A stretch of DNA of 64,000 bases from Riptortus pedestris (GCA_019009955.1 CM032228.1:203966501-204030500); one strand, 5' to 3'. Positions 14,201 to 23,230 are shown, counted from the first letter of the stretch. The notes: a model not told the origin generated them from the sequence alone. Program-made: numbers and translations.

Positions 14201-16252
14201 TACTTAATATTATTGCATTATAATTGAAAGTAATTTAACTTTTTCTGTTAAAAATAAGCATTCACAAAGTGGCTACAGCTCTCTTTTACTCAATAACTAC
14301 AAATTAAAAATATCTAAATTAGTCATAAAATAAAAATATGCTGATTTAACTACAGTTGATTATAATCAAATAAAGACAATAAAAAAATCTTGAGAAACTT
14401 ATTTGCATCAGTCCTGATTTCACTCTCCTTGGACATTTTGAACTACGTGAGAATCCGCGAAATAATAAAAATATTAAATGTAGGAAAGTAGTGGAGGTAT
14501 TTTAAATTTATTTATCCTAGCATGTCTACTGAAGTATAATAAAAATACTTATTATAGTTTACATTATAGTTCGCGGCCATTTCAATTTTTTTGGTTTACG
14601 GATAATGATTTTATCTTTATTAATAGCATTGGACTTCAGCTTCAGTTAGAAAAAATTACTTTTAGAACTGGCAAGAGGAAATAATTTGATTATACGATAA
14701 AATTACAATTAATACTGAAAGCGTATAAATAATATAGTGATATCTATATTTTAAGGTGTCATTGGGAGGAATAAAACGAGTGCAGGCAAGTTATGGATCT
14801 TCATTTTTGTTCTTATTCAATATAACTGTGTTATAAAGTGATAAAGTGAAAGTGAAAGCACTTCGATTGTTCATTATTTATTACTGAAGGACAGGTAGGA
14901 TAAACTATTAAATAACGGACACGGAATATTCTACAGATTCTAAATTAAAGTCGTTCACTTAGATAACATTGTAAACTCTAGAAAACAAATTGACAAATGA
15001 AAGGTCAGGAAGGGTTACTGCAAAACAGTTAACAAACTACTACAAAATTATAGGTAAATTTTCAAAAATCAAACAATTTCTGATATAACCAGGACCTATA
15101 CATAATAAAACAGATTCAAGCACACTATTTGCTTCTTCAAGAACTTCACTTGAAATAAAGATAATAAAAACTTTCTGAGTTTCTAACCAGAACAAGTTAA
15201 ATAAATTATAGTATTTCTATCTTTAAACGTATACCCAACTTTATTTCCTTAATATTGAAATTTGAGTTTATTTTTGAACGATACACAATGTCTCAGTAAA
15301 TTATTAAAACAAGCAAAGGTTAGTAAATCTTTATTATTTGTCCTTCAAATTCTCAAAAATTATCAGATTTTCCTAGAGCGAATCACCTATTGAGGTTGAA
15401 TGATTACATAATTATACAAAACGTTCTTCAAATATATAGTGATTTAATTAGTAAATGATTAAAAAAATGTGAGGCATTAAATAATATAAGTATTTTTATG
15501 TTGACTCTAGCGATTACAATATTTATTTGGTTGTTACCAAAGTCTATAACGAACTACCATGCTGATTACTCAAATCAATCCAGTATAGTGCTAAGGGAGA
15601 GGAAAATGAAGAATTGTATATACTAGGGTTATCAGGGAACGTATCGAAATATGTTACGTACAAGTCGAATATTATTGGAAATGCTACTTGAACCTTACGT
15701 TGAGTGTAATTTTGAAAAAGTCATTTATTTCAGAACATGTCCTGGTTTATATTATACATATTCAGTTGCAAGCTTATTGTACATTTTCTGTTTACAGGCC
15801 TCAATCGTATTTTATGGAGTTCTCTTTTTTATACAATTATGTAATGACATGTAAAAATGAAACCAAACCTTTTCCTGCAGTTCAGCATATGTTACTTTCC
15901 TGACAGTGTTGGAGACAGGACTGTCGTGTATGAGTGCTACCTTGTCACCTTTGCCGGCTTTCACATGCCTGTCGACCGCGTTGTAACATGCATTCAGCTC
16001 CCCGCCGACGAACCTAGAGAGGCACACCTGTTAGTAATCAGCTGATTTAAACTCCGAGGTGACAACCTAAGTAATAAGCGAGATGCACAAACCATTTTGT
16101 GAAAGGTTCGTCAGTGTTGTCGAGGACTTTGGTCCAGGGTGTGTCCCAGTGAAGCGTAGCCCCTACTTCGCTCCACAACCTCTCCGGCTCTTCTATGGAC
16201 TTTCTAAATAATTCCAAATACTCGATCCCAAGTGCGTCCCTCTCGGCTTCCT
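383..16252 (-). CDS. ACSS3: ACSS3-like short-chain acyl-CoA synthetase, eight internal exons (partial gene)
   Basis: Eight exons at 16252-16093, 16013-15869, 13900-13756, 9403-9307, 7582-7371, 3599-3371, 821-711 and 455-383 join in one frame, about 1.17 kb or 390 residues. Order and motifs match ACSS3 (ATP + short-chain acid + CoA to acyl-CoA, probably propionate, in the mitochondrial matrix; substrate and location are known for the family, not seen here). The AMP-binding signature YTSGTTGQPKG is split by the intron between the fifth and sixth exons. The block [15 protein letters not shown] follows. All borders use GT-AG and phases agree. No stop codon or frameshift was found. The mitochondrial presequence exon and the C-terminal third are missing because they fall outside the recognised region. 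ACSS1/2 are less likely because the N-terminal spacing and the VRPTGG-type context fit ACSS3 better. Confidence 0.93.
711..821 (-). CDS. ACSS3: ACSS3 exon g
   Basis: The 111-bp exon encodes [19 protein letters not shown] followed by [18 protein letters not shown]. The motif TAPTALR is the conserved TAPTAIR block of the large domain. The acceptor is atatttcag|G and the donor is AAATC|gtaaga, splitting a Ser codon. Confidence 0.92.
1373..2392 (-). mobile_element. piggyBac-family non-autonomous element, complete
   Basis: The 1020-bp element has perfect 15-bp terminal inverted repeats, CCCTAGAATGGTAGT and ACTACCATTCTAGGG. It is flanked on both sides by the target TTAA (1369-1372 and 2393-2396). 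Sub-terminal repeats of the motif ACGTAAATNTTACGTG occur at both ends. The inside holds only the N-terminal part of a transposase frame, so it is an internally deleted derivative. It sits inside a family T element whose palindromic end resumes at 2397. Confidence 0.93.
1647..1959 (-). pseudogene. piggyBac transposase N-terminal fragment
   Basis: Reading from ATG at 1959 gives [16 protein letters not shown], a stop, then an acidic stretch ([21 protein letters not shown]) ending at another stop. A second frame continues with [18 protein letters not shown]. Acidic N-termini rich in Asp/Glu/Ser are usual for piggyBac transposases. The two stops and the frame change mark a decayed copy. The DDD catalytic domain is absent. 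Confidence 0.75.
2504..2727. mobile_element. Foldback MITE with long inverted repeats
   Basis: The ends GTACCGTAAAACTCCCC and GGGGAGTTTTACGGTAC begin inverted arms of about 90 bp, with one arm carrying an extra tandem copy of the CCCAACTTTGTGACA motif. The centre of about 45 bp is unpaired. No coding capacity is present. The superfamily is unclear, and a clear target-site duplication is not visible. Confidence 0.8.
2769..2960 (+). CDS. 63-codon open frame of unknown origin
   Basis: The start context acaaaATG is favourable. The product begins [16 protein letters not shown] and is basic, then Ser/Glu/Pro-rich ([14 protein letters not shown]). The last 13 codons run into a family T repeat beginning at 2921, so the true end is lost. 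It could be a first exon of the nested plus-strand gene, a captured fragment or chance. No domain is recognised. Confidence 0.25.
   Translation: MKKKRNLPNNKCSSKGSLILFKRDEQLRKRPPELSSESTEQPTPADHTQNRNANISVNIQDRE
2921..3330 (-). mobile_element. Family T copy T2, truncated
   Basis: It holds the conserved body, a (TA)9 array at 3190-3207 and the intact palindromic end TTTCCCTTAAGGGAAA with CTGCTA. The hairpin-bearing end is missing. It abuts the unknown open frame at 2769. Confidence 0.85.
3371..3599 (-). CDS. ACSS3: ACSS3 exon f (second half of AMP-binding signature and A5 region)
   Basis: The 229-bp exon encodes [18 protein letters not shown], then [19 protein letters not shown] and [18 protein letters not shown]. 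The catalytic-core motifs PKG, TASDxGWVxGHSY and YEGKP are all intact. The acceptor is cgttctacag|GG and the donor is TTTCAG|gtaagt. This is the best conserved exon and the main basis for the ACSS assignment. Confidence 0.95.
4090..4307 (-). mobile_element. SINE copy S2, near full length
   Basis: On the minus strand it starts GGGGTTCTAGCTACCAAG, followed by a B box-like GCGAGTTCGATTCCC and the common body, and ends in a (TAA)n tail. The head resembles a tRNA gene (pol III A and B boxes). Confidence 0.85.
4390..4520 (-). mobile_element. SINE copy S3, head missing
   Basis: The 3' half in reverse (AACGTCTACCTTTTGCAAC, GGGACGGGTTATCTACAG, AGCCAGGGTGGACTAAGG). It is truncated at the TTTAGTGACGGAATT block, directly beside putative exon N1. 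Confidence 0.85.
4527..4744 (+). CDS. Possible exon N1 of a nested plus-strand gene (unidentified)
   Basis: This 72-codon open stretch is richer in G+C than its surroundings. It starts [19 protein letters not shown] and includes [19 protein letters not shown]. It ends either at an in-frame TAG or at a donor-like TTG|gtagga at 4745. It begins directly beside a SINE copy (4390-4520), so its 5' border may have been destroyed or displaced. It cannot join exon N2 directly, because the phase-2 end would create TGA. Either another exon lies between them or this one is not part of the same transcript. I do not recognise the family. Confidence 0.35.
5356..5443 (+). CDS. Exon N2 of unidentified nested gene
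   Basis: The acceptor is a pyrimidine-rich ttctcttctccag and the donor is CTGGAA|gtataag. The 29 codons run [16 protein letters not shown], then [13 protein letters not shown], a charged, helix-prone and probably coiled-coil stretch. It enters with one base completing a codon and leaves in phase 0, matching exon N3. Composition differs sharply from the flanking AT-rich DNA. The gene is oriented opposite to ACSS3 and lies inside its e-f intron. Confidence 0.55.
5578..5646 (+). CDS. Exon N3 of unidentified nested gene
   Basis: The acceptor tract acttctttcttctctag is excellent. The 23 codons [16 protein letters not shown], then ALVFVKQ, are phase 0 at both ends, and the donor is AAACAG|gttttt. 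A continuous alternative reading across 5535-5822 in another frame (starting [11 protein letters not shown]) also exists. It does not agree in phase with the donor of N2 and gives a less protein-like sequence, so I prefer the spliced model. Confidence 0.5.
5694..5743 (+). CDS. Exon N4 of unidentified nested gene
   Basis: The acceptor is acttccttcag and the donor is TTATAG|gtatgta, close to consensus. It encodes [16 protein letters not shown] and two bases of a Ser codon completed by N5. The intron before it would be only 47 bp, which is short but possible in insects. If N3 and N4 are instead one exon, the reading frame changes. Confidence 0.5.
5856..5970 (+). CDS. Terminal exon N5, membrane segment and stop, unidentified nested gene
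   Basis: The preceding 112-bp intron has a branch-like ctaattgat and a long T/C tract ending ttttctag. The exon encodes [19 protein letters not shown], then [19 protein letters not shown] and TAA. One hydrophobic stretch of about 20 residues suggests a single C-terminal transmembrane helix with a short basic tail (FWRR). An AATAAA signal follows 145 bases later. The protein therefore looks like a tail-anchored or type I membrane protein. I do not recognise the family. Confidence 0.6.
6115..6120 (+). terminator. Polyadenylation signal of nested gene
   Basis: AATAAA lies 145 bases after the stop codon of exon N5, on the same strand, in otherwise unique sequence. It supports 5856-6140 being a real 3' end rather than a chance open frame. 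Confidence 0.5.
6571..7279 (+). mobile_element. Family T copy T3 with internal duplication
   Basis: It lacks the palindromic start. It ends in the conserved GCTCCTGCGTGACGGAC at 7279. The conserved block beginning CTTAATATCT is present twice (6741 and 6979), a 238-bp tandem duplication. It lies in the ACSS3 e-f intron. Confidence 0.85.
7371..7582 (-). CDS. ACSS3: ACSS3 exon e (first half of AMP-binding signature)
   Basis: The 212-bp exon encodes [19 protein letters not shown], then [11 protein letters not shown] and [13 protein letters not shown]. It covers the variable linker, the DLDWDE-like block and the start of the phosphate-binding A3 loop. The acceptor is a 14-nt T/A-rich tract ending tttag and the donor is ACTG|gtaaga. 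An intron of about 3.8 kb to exon f carries an opposite-strand gene and several repeats. Confidence 0.93.
7600..9300. other. ACSS3 d-e intron, no gene seen
   Basis: AT-rich sequence with the dispersed repeat at 8008-8100 and an 84-codon chance frame at 8837 that shows no protein-like features. Confidence 0.7.
8008..8100 (+). repeat. Dispersed repeat, copy 1
   Basis: TTAGGGAGTG...TATAGGTTAGGTGTAAAAC, ATATGTTTTGT. A second copy lies at 63747-63868 with the same blocks in the same order. The family is unknown. Confidence 0.5.
9307..9403 (-). CDS. ACSS3: ACSS3 exon d
   Basis: The 97-bp exon encodes [19 protein letters not shown] followed by [12 protein letters not shown]. The pattern F-A-x-x-E-L-x-x-R-I-D is typical of ACS/ACSS proteins directly after the FGG motif. 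The acceptor is attgcag|GT and the donor is ATAAA|gtacgg. Its two leading bases complete the Gly codon from exon c. Its two trailing bases form a Lys codon with exon e. Confidence 0.9.
10360..10749 (+). other. Longest open frame of the window (129 codons), doubtful
   Basis: Starts [16 protein letters not shown]. It lies in the ACSS3 c-d intron. The DNA holds two similar 20-bp blocks (GCACCTTGCAGTATGGA at 10509 and GCACATTGCAGTTTGGA at 10590, about 82 bp apart) and a weaker third near 10449, so the frame may reflect a repeated motif rather than selection for coding. No domain is recognised. Confidence 0.2.
11138..11211. repeat. (TA)n then (GA)n microsatellite
   Basis: About 52 bp of TA followed by about 22 bp of GA in the ACSS3 c-d intron. 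Unlike most TA arrays here it is not obviously inside a family T or Helitron copy. Confidence 0.95.
12330..12478 (-). mobile_element. Decayed family T fragment
   Basis: It retains CCATTAACGAACTTCAT, ACCGAGTATGGTAACGAT and AATTACAACCGCTAAA in the expected order. Termini are missing. Confidence 0.55.
13756..13900 (-). CDS. ACSS3: ACSS3 exon c
   Basis: It encodes [37 protein letters not shown] and [12 protein letters not shown], the strongly conserved A1/A2 region of AMP-forming synthetases (VIYMP and [10 protein letters not shown]). The donor GGCG|gtaagt is near-consensus. The acceptor tcaag|GCT is the only one that keeps frame with exon b, but its pyrimidine tract is weak. A few residues at this junction are therefore less certain. 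A 326-bp duplication lies directly upstream in the intron. Confidence 0.92.
13921..14570. repeat. 326-bp tandem duplication in the intron before ACSS3 exon c
   Basis: GTCAAAAATAAACACACTC / GGCTACAGCTCTCTTTCAC at 13921 recurs as GTTAAAAATAAGCATTCAC / GGCTACAGCTCTCTTTTAC at 14247. Further shared blocks (CATCAGTYCTGATTTC, TATTTAWCCTAGCAYG) follow in order. The copies are diverged and the left one abuts the exon acceptor. Confidence 0.8.
14570..15868. other. ACSS3 b-c intron, remainder
   Basis: AT-rich sequence with no repeat or coding feature recognised. Short open frames at 15651-16045 are shadows of exon b and its flank. Confidence 0.7.
15869..16013 (-). CDS. ACSS3: ACSS3 exon b
   Basis: The 145-bp exon encodes [17 protein letters not shown], then [13 protein letters not shown] and [12 protein letters not shown], the conserved acetyl-CoA-synthetase N-terminal domain (CYNAVDRH block). 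The acceptor is tctctag, with a perfect branch-point-like TACTAAC about 20 bases upstream. The donor is AAAG|gtttgg. The first base completes the Trp codon begun in exon a, and the exon ends in phase 0. The intron to exon a is only about 79 bp, much shorter than the other introns. Confidence 0.92.
16093..16252 (-). CDS. ACSS3: ACSS3 exon a (N-terminal domain start)
   Basis: It encodes the segment from [12 protein letters not shown] to [18 protein letters not shown], the N-terminal region before the AMP-binding core. PWTKVLDN corresponds to the PWTKTLEN block of vertebrate ACSS3. The acceptor is a T-rich tract ending aaag before AG-GAA. The donor gtttgt at 16092 splits the Trp codon TG|G. The exon starts in phase 1, so an upstream exon ending with one extra base is required. 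The preceding initiator exon was not found nearby. Confidence 0.88.
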
Positions 16253-16540
16253 CTTTAAAAAAAATAAAATGACCATTAACCATCGAATCAGAATGAAGTA
16301 TGGATGGGGAAATGTGAAAGTGAAAGTAGGCATGAGTTATTAGGACGAGTATAAATGGAAAATGTTATAAGAAACAAAGCATTGACATGTTAAATTGAAA
16401 CATGCTTCAAGCCGTTTAAGACATCAAAATTTATAGTCATCAAAATTGTAATTCTTGCCAATTCGTCTGTCCGTCAGTTCATCCGCTCATTCGTTACTTA
16501 GGCAGTAACAAGCAACTCGAAGGAACATCCAATGAAATTT

Positions 16541-16661
16541 TAGCAGGAACCTTAAGGGAAATCAGCTATTGAGGTTGTACTCATGACGCGATTTTCGAAA
16601 TTTTTCTTTAAATGTCCATCGATCCTACCCTCGAGTTGACGAAAATGAGGTCCGTTCAAAA

Positions 16662-16721
<60 letters not shown>

Positions 16722-17193
16722 CTGTTACCGCTCAAGCGGTCACAATTTTTGACTTATCGTTACCAAACTTGAAATGTAATCGTTTTATACAAAAAGAAAG
16801 ATCAATTTCGTTAATGGTTGAAATCGGACTAGGGGGAGGGGGGGTTTAGAGGGGAAGAATTTCGAAAATTCTTAATATCTCCGTTATTATGCGTCCGATC
16901 GAAAAATTGTATAGGACCAATCTTATTGCAAATGTAATGTTCTATAAACATTGTTATGAACAGTTTTTCACTATCTTGATTGCTTACTGAGATATTTGCA
17001 TTTTTTAGTTTTCGGATTTCAGTAAAGACCTACTCATCTTATATTTTCAATATTCTATTATGTTATGAAGCACTTTATTTGAAGCTTAAATACCCAATAT
17101 AGTTCTAATTGAACTTTTACGTTTAGAGATAAATGCAAATACGTGGCGCACTTGGGAAATCTGCTTAGTTAACGCAGCCCCTGCGTGACGGAC
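16541..17193 (+). mobile_element. Family T copy T4, both termini present
   Basis: This 653-bp copy starts TAGCAGGAACC in a T-rich context. It has the CTTAAGGGAAATCAGC palindrome half, a (TA)27 array at 16665-16717, the conserved body, then GGGAAATCTGCTTA, the hairpin ACGCAGCCCCTGCGT and GACGGAC followed by TTTT. It is a good reference copy. Confidence 0.9.
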
Positions 17194-18005
17194 TTTTATA
17201 TTTGCATGGAAGCTGGTAATCTGACCAAGAGTGAGTCTAGGCTGAATACGCTTGGATAAAAACCCCTTAATTTATATTAATGCATGTACTGAAAAGAGAA
17301 AATGCCAAAATGAATGCTGTGAAATAAGGAAAAGAGCAAACGAAACGTAGACTCTGGAAAATGGAGTAGGAATTCCAGGTACGAGAGACACGTGTGTACA
17401 ATGAGCAAAGTAAGACAATGTACAAATGGAGGAGTTTGCTCAATTGAGCCATTAATAACAAGGAAACCATGTTGACAGTGAACGTATCAGAAGCGGAGGT
17501 ACATTGAATGTAGAGACTATTCGGATTCAAGAATCTAATAATGATTATATCCAAAAGGCAGGAACTAGACGAAATGCTCGCGTCATACATTTAACACGGT
17601 TGGGATTTGAACGTGCACCATTGAGTTACTTCATCAGACTAACTGTAAGCTACTGAATATATGTGTAATAAATTACAGTGAAATATAGTTGCGTTGGATT
17701 GTCAAAATATTGCGGAGGGGCAAGTCAGAGCTTATTGTACTAGTGCAGGGGGAAGTAGACATTTCTCCTCTGCGGTGGCAGACGTAAATAGCGAATTACC
17801 GCATTGGTCATCTGTTTAATATACATCCAACTGTGAACCATATGAGTCTCTTGCTGATCATACTGATGACTCTTAGGAATCAACTCGTCAGGTTTTAGTG
17901 CTGATTCGTATTATTATTGTTGTGTAATAAATCTCGATTGCTTTAACGTTTACTCTAATTGTTTGTGGGGTTGGCATTTGTGTTTAACCGGTTACGAACT
18001 ATTAT

Positions 18006-18464
18006 TAGCAGATTTCCCTTAAGGGCTATCGGACCGGGGCAAGGGGGAATTTCGGAAAAATTCAAAATATCTTCGTTATTATACGTCATATTAAAATATT
18101 GTATAGAATCAATATTATTGAAAATTTAATGACCTATAAATGGTGCAACATACATGTTTTCTCTATCTTGAATACTAACCGAGATATTTGGATTTGTATT
18201 CTGCGTGTGGTCATCAGTAGGCTATGTTCGGACTTTCCGCCGAGAGCTCTGGTGGCCGTTTCCATAACTATTCGTCCCTCGTGAATAGGTTTAGAGGTTA
18301 GGTTAACTGTTTTTTGGGGCTAGAAACTACTGGGTTATTACGCCCTAAATAATGTTTTAGGTTTAGAGGTTTCTTACTACTACAGTTGTTATTAGGCAGA
18401 TTTCTCTATTGTATAACTTCACGTGGGAAATCTACTTAGTTTACGCAGCCCCTGCGTCACGGAC
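18006..18464 (+). mobile_element. Family T copy T5, internally deleted
   Basis: Both ends are present. The region between the start palindrome and the GAAATCGGACC block is deleted at a short shared sequence (GGCT...ATCGGACC), removing the (TA)n part. It ends at GCGTCACGGAC followed by TTTT. Confidence 0.85.
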
Positions 18465-19279
18465 TTTTCTATATGAGATACATGCAAATACGTTCTGATG
18501 ATCCCCCCCCCCGCCCGACTTATGTTCTTGGATTAGAGTTACGGAGAATATTGATTCATTATAAATTACAATACTAGATATAATAAACAGTTTTCAATAA
18601 AAGTAATATGTTATATTCAGATATATTTCAGTAATTGTTTTTCTTTCCGATCAACATAACATGAAGGTCAAGTGATCTGTTCTCATACATTACCCACTTG
18701 TAACGGTGCATTACAGATCGAAGATAGCTAGTTCTTTATTGAAGTTCAAGCTACACTATAGGCTCACGTAGAAGTAAAACCTGAAAGTTGGGTGAACAAT
18801 GGTTAAATAAAATTTAGCAGGCGATCCTGGGGATTGAAATTTGAACTTCAAGCATAGTAATTCAGTGCATTTAACCGCTGGTTTATTGTCGCCCTTTCAA
18901 TAAATTTATATTGTTAAAAAAATTATGATCCCTTGAAAGTGGACCGACGGACATCTCACTATTTCTATTAATATGAACCTATATTACAAACTTTTACATT
19001 TTAAATATGGTTGATAGAAATAAATAATCTCGATTTCATAATATATAATTTGACATTGTTATTTCTCACAGGAGGGAATACAATATTGTTCCAGTATTGC
19101 CATCTTTTCGGAAAATATTTTTTCTTTTCAATGGCACAAAAAAAACAAGATTAATGAATGTCTATACCATGCACCCGAATTTATTCGCAAAAAAAGAAAA
19201 ATGTCGGGGTATAATATTTAAGATAATAGATGAGAACGGATTATGTTATCCGTTATTTTGAATATTGTACCCCAACGTT

Positions 19280-20747
19280 TAGCACATTTCCCATGTGGGA
19301 AATTAGCTATTGAGGTTGTACTCATGAAGTGATTTTTGAAGATTTTCTTCAAATACCCATCGGTTCTACCCTGTTGATGACGAAAATGATGTCCGTCCAA
19401 AATTTTACATATATATAAATTCGTCTGTTACCGCACTAGCGGTAGCGATTTTTGTCGTATAAAAACATGATATATAAGAGCTTGCTGTAAAAATCAAGAT
19501 CAAGTTCGTTAATGGCTGAAATTGAACCGGGGGCAGTCTAGGGAGGAATTTCGAAAATTCAAAATATCTTCGTTGGTTCAAAAAACATTTTACAGAACCA
19601 TCATTATTGCAAATTTAATTTCCTATAAATTTTCTATATCTATATATATATAAAATTGTAACCTCTGTCTGTACATTGATTTTTTTCGCGAAATTTCACG
19701 ATAACTTTTCGTTTCACATGTCATAGACACCATATCTGAATTTTGTTTCTTTCGTGTATGTTTGTTTGTTTGTTTGTTTGTTACCTTTTCACGCATAAAC
19801 GGCTGAACCGAATTTTATGAAACTTGATATGTATATTACTATTAACCCAACTTAGACTTTAGGCTATATTAATTTTCTCTGAGGCGAACAGGAGTGGGGG
19901 AATAAGGGAAGCCTGAAATTAAAAATAGTGATATTTCGTTTTCTATTGGTTTTTCGGCACATATGCACATAACAAAAGTTGTTTATTTTGTTATTTAGAG
20001 TAACTTTTGTTATATACACTTTTGTCGTATACTGAAGATTAAATGCGTTATACGCTAAAAATTATAGCGGGAGTCAACAATATTATTTGCCAAAAAAGAC
20101 TCAACCGAACTAAATAAAACTCGGTATGTGTATTAGCAGTGAGACCTTCATTATAATAAGCCACACCAACATTTCTATGGACGGGCAGGAGTGAGGGTTA
20201 TAAGGGACGCATGAAATTAAAAATAGCAATATTTCGTTTCCTATTGGTTTTTCCGCAAATATAAACATAACAAAAGTTGTTTATTTTGTTATTTGGAGTA
20301 ACTTTTGTTATATACACTTTTGTCGTATACCTAAGTATAAATGCGTTATACGTTAAAACTTTAGCGGGAGCCAACAATTTTATTGGGCACTAACGGCTGA
20401 ACCGAACTTAACAAAGCTCGGTATGTCAATTAGCATTAATTCTTCCATGATTATAATTTATATTAAAATTTTTAGGTTCGAACGGGAGGGGGGTTATAAG
20501 GGAGGCCTGAAATAAAAATTCACCATATTTACATGTATAAGAGACGGGAAATATAAAAATATCGAAGACAGTGAAGCCTTATCGAACAAATATTCTATTA
20601 TTAGCAAATCCACGGCAACGACGGGTATCAATCCTAAACACTGGGACGGGTAAATGTCAAAATATTGTGCAATGTAAAGCCTGCTAAAAAATAACATCAC
20701 CATTCAGCCTCAAATGAATTCCCGGGCGAAGCCGGGTATCTGAGCTA

Positions 20748-20816
<69 letters not shown>

Positions 20817-21418
20817 CTGAATCTTGAGTATTAACCTATATATTAACATTTTTTAGTTTTTAGCCTTCATAGAACCGCCACTCCTACTTATGTCATATTA
20901 TCAATAAGCTGGTATATCACGACCTTTTTTTAGGAAGCTTAAATACGAAATATTATTTTCATTCAAGTTTTACTGTGTGAAGTACACGCAAATACGTTGT
21001 GTTTTAACAGATTTTACTTTCTTCACTCGAAAATGATGGTTGGTTTAATTCCATACACGATATTTAAATGTTCCATCCAACACTAATGATAATATTAGTA
21101 AATGGCTGGGAATGGGCGGTTAGAGGGAGACTTTTAAAACTCAATATATATCTATTATTTTGTGATTAGGTCGAAACATGTTATAGAACCAATCTATTAA
21201 AGTATTGATGCTCTACAATTGTTGTAGATATTTTGTCTTAACTAAAATATTAAGCGAGTTATTAGTTTTTTCTTGTATTTAACCTTCAGTACACCCCCAC
21301 TAGAACTCATCAAATTTTGACTTAGAAACAGAGAATAAATGGGTGAGATGACATTATTAGTGTGTCATACCAGGCAGTAGGAAATCTGCTTAGTTTACGC
21401 GGCACCTGCGTGACGGAC
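19280..21418 (+). mobile_element. Family T copy T6, long form, split by a Helitron
   Basis: It starts TAGCACATTTCCC and ends GCGTGACGGAC plus TTTT. Helitron A (19643-20748) and a (TA)n array interrupt it. After the interruption it carries two successive body modules (20820-21000 and 21050-21330), so it belongs to the long subtype. Confidence 0.85.
19643..20748 (+). mobile_element. Helitron A, nearly complete, non-autonomous
   Basis: It begins AAATTGTAACCTCTGTCTG next to TATATA. It carries (TTTG)n, GTTACCTTTTCACGC and two tandem modules of about 299 bp (marked by CATAACAAAAGTTG at 19968 and 20267). It ends with the hairpin CCCGGGCGAAGCCGGG and GAGCTAG followed by TATATA. A 3' hairpin plus CTRR is the Helitron signature. 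No Rep/helicase is coded. Confidence 0.88.
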
Positions 21419-22159
21419 TTTTGTCTTATTTCCTTATCTGTCCCAGGAATCCGGGAAATATGAATAGATATCCGATATTCTTGTTTTAGTGTTGAATGTT
21501 GAGAAAGGAATTATATTTTTCGAAACGTTGGCAAATAATATTTCATTCCCTTCTGTGAAAGACATCCACATCAAAGTGTGTATTATTAAGTTGAATATTC
21601 ATCTTTTTAAAAACGCCTAAAGGGCAGGTAATGGAAAATTTGCAGAATATAAGATCATCTCAGATAGATTAATAAACAGCACATGAAAATTTAATAGAAA
21701 ACTAACCAGATTGATAATATTTATTCATATCATGTTTATTAACTAACTCAATTAATTCATGAATGGTCCGTAGAGAATTCATTGGAATATATTTGAAATG
21801 CCATTGTCCTCCGTACGTAAGCTGTTTCGTCACGATTTCAATATTCAAACTGAACTCTTACTGACCATATAGGTATTCTGTAATAGTAAATTGACTACCT
21901 CTTAGGGTGAGGGGTTGACCACCACTTATATGCATGAATTTCATCTAGGGAAGATCTGTTAAAAACAAATTTGGAATTTAACGTTGGCATATGACGTTTC
22001 ATTGTATAATTGCTTATTGTTAACTAAACGTGGGGGTTTGACTGAAGGGTGAAAATTTAAAACAAAAACTAGAAAAAACGTGTATAGAAAGATATTGTAT
22101 ATTGTAGAGAACTACATTAACAAAAATATTGGATATATACGTTTTTTGGTCAATTATAT

Positions 22160-22893
22160 TAGCAGATTTCCCTTAGGGGAAATCTGCTATTGAGGTCGTA
22201 CTCATGACGCGATTTTCGAAAATTTTCTTCAAATATCCATCGATCCTACCCAGGAGATGACGAAATGATATATATATTTGTCTGTTAACGCTCTAGCGGT
22301 CGCAATTTTTGTTTGATCGTTACGAAACTCGATATTTAACCGTTTTATGTAAAAAGACAGACCAAGTTCGTTAATGGCTGAAATCGGACCAGAGGGGTGG
22401 ATGTTCGATTATTCGAAATATCTCCGTTATTATGCATCGGATCGAAAAATTGTATAGAACCAATCTTATTGCAAATTAAATTTACTATAAATATTGTTAT
22501 TTACATTTATTGTGTATCTTGAATATTAACGGAGATATTTGTATTTTTATGAAGTCTGTGGGACAGGTGATTGGTTATAGTTCGGCCATTTTCGTAACCA
22601 CCCGGCACAGGTGGAAGCTCCTTCTGACCTTACCTTCGTTACTTTGTCAGACTTATGCAAGTACGTTCTGTTCATCCGCCCCCCCCCTTCATTAGTTCTT
22701 GGACTACTGAAATTTGAGTTATTAAAATATAAATTATTCTTACAATTCAGAAGCCGTTTCAGTTGGGAATTTATTTTAATTAACTGAAAGATTTCTGATT
22801 ACCGTTTGTATTTAATCACCGTGGTGTTGTGTTACCAGTATGGAGAATTCTCTATTGTAAAACTTCACATGGGAAATCTGCTTAGTTTAAGCA
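22160..22893 (+). mobile_element. Family T copy T7
   Basis: It starts TAGCAGATTTCCC with the variant palindrome CCCTTAGGGGAAA. It has only a short TATATATA and a complete body, and reaches GGGAAATCTGCTTAGTTTAA. The hairpin end is lost. Confidence 0.85.
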
Positions 22894-23230
22894 CAAATGT
22901 GGCACGATTCGGTATGATCTAGTGCAAAATCATTCTCCAATAAAATGAACATGCTCCGAAAGAAGGCCAATGGTAGTGTGTAAAAAAAAGAGAGCTCAAT
23001 AAGCTAGAATAATAAAGGAGGGGAAGCGCTTTGTGGAAAGAGAGCCGGTATTTATAAAATTCGTGAAAGGCTTATAAAGGATTTTAAGAGCTTATTACAG
23101 ATCACGTCAAGGAAACCTTAGAGGAAGTAACCAAAGGCAAGAATGCTTACTACCAAGGGGGTATTGTGGTTTTCAAATTTCGGGGTTTGGGATGAAGAAT
23201 CGTATTGGATTGGGCAATTTGTGATGATTT

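Noticed and set aside
17267..17590. 107-codon minus-strand frame rich in Ser/Leu
   Set aside because: No splice context, low complexity and no recognisable domain. Directly follows T4 in AT-rich DNA.
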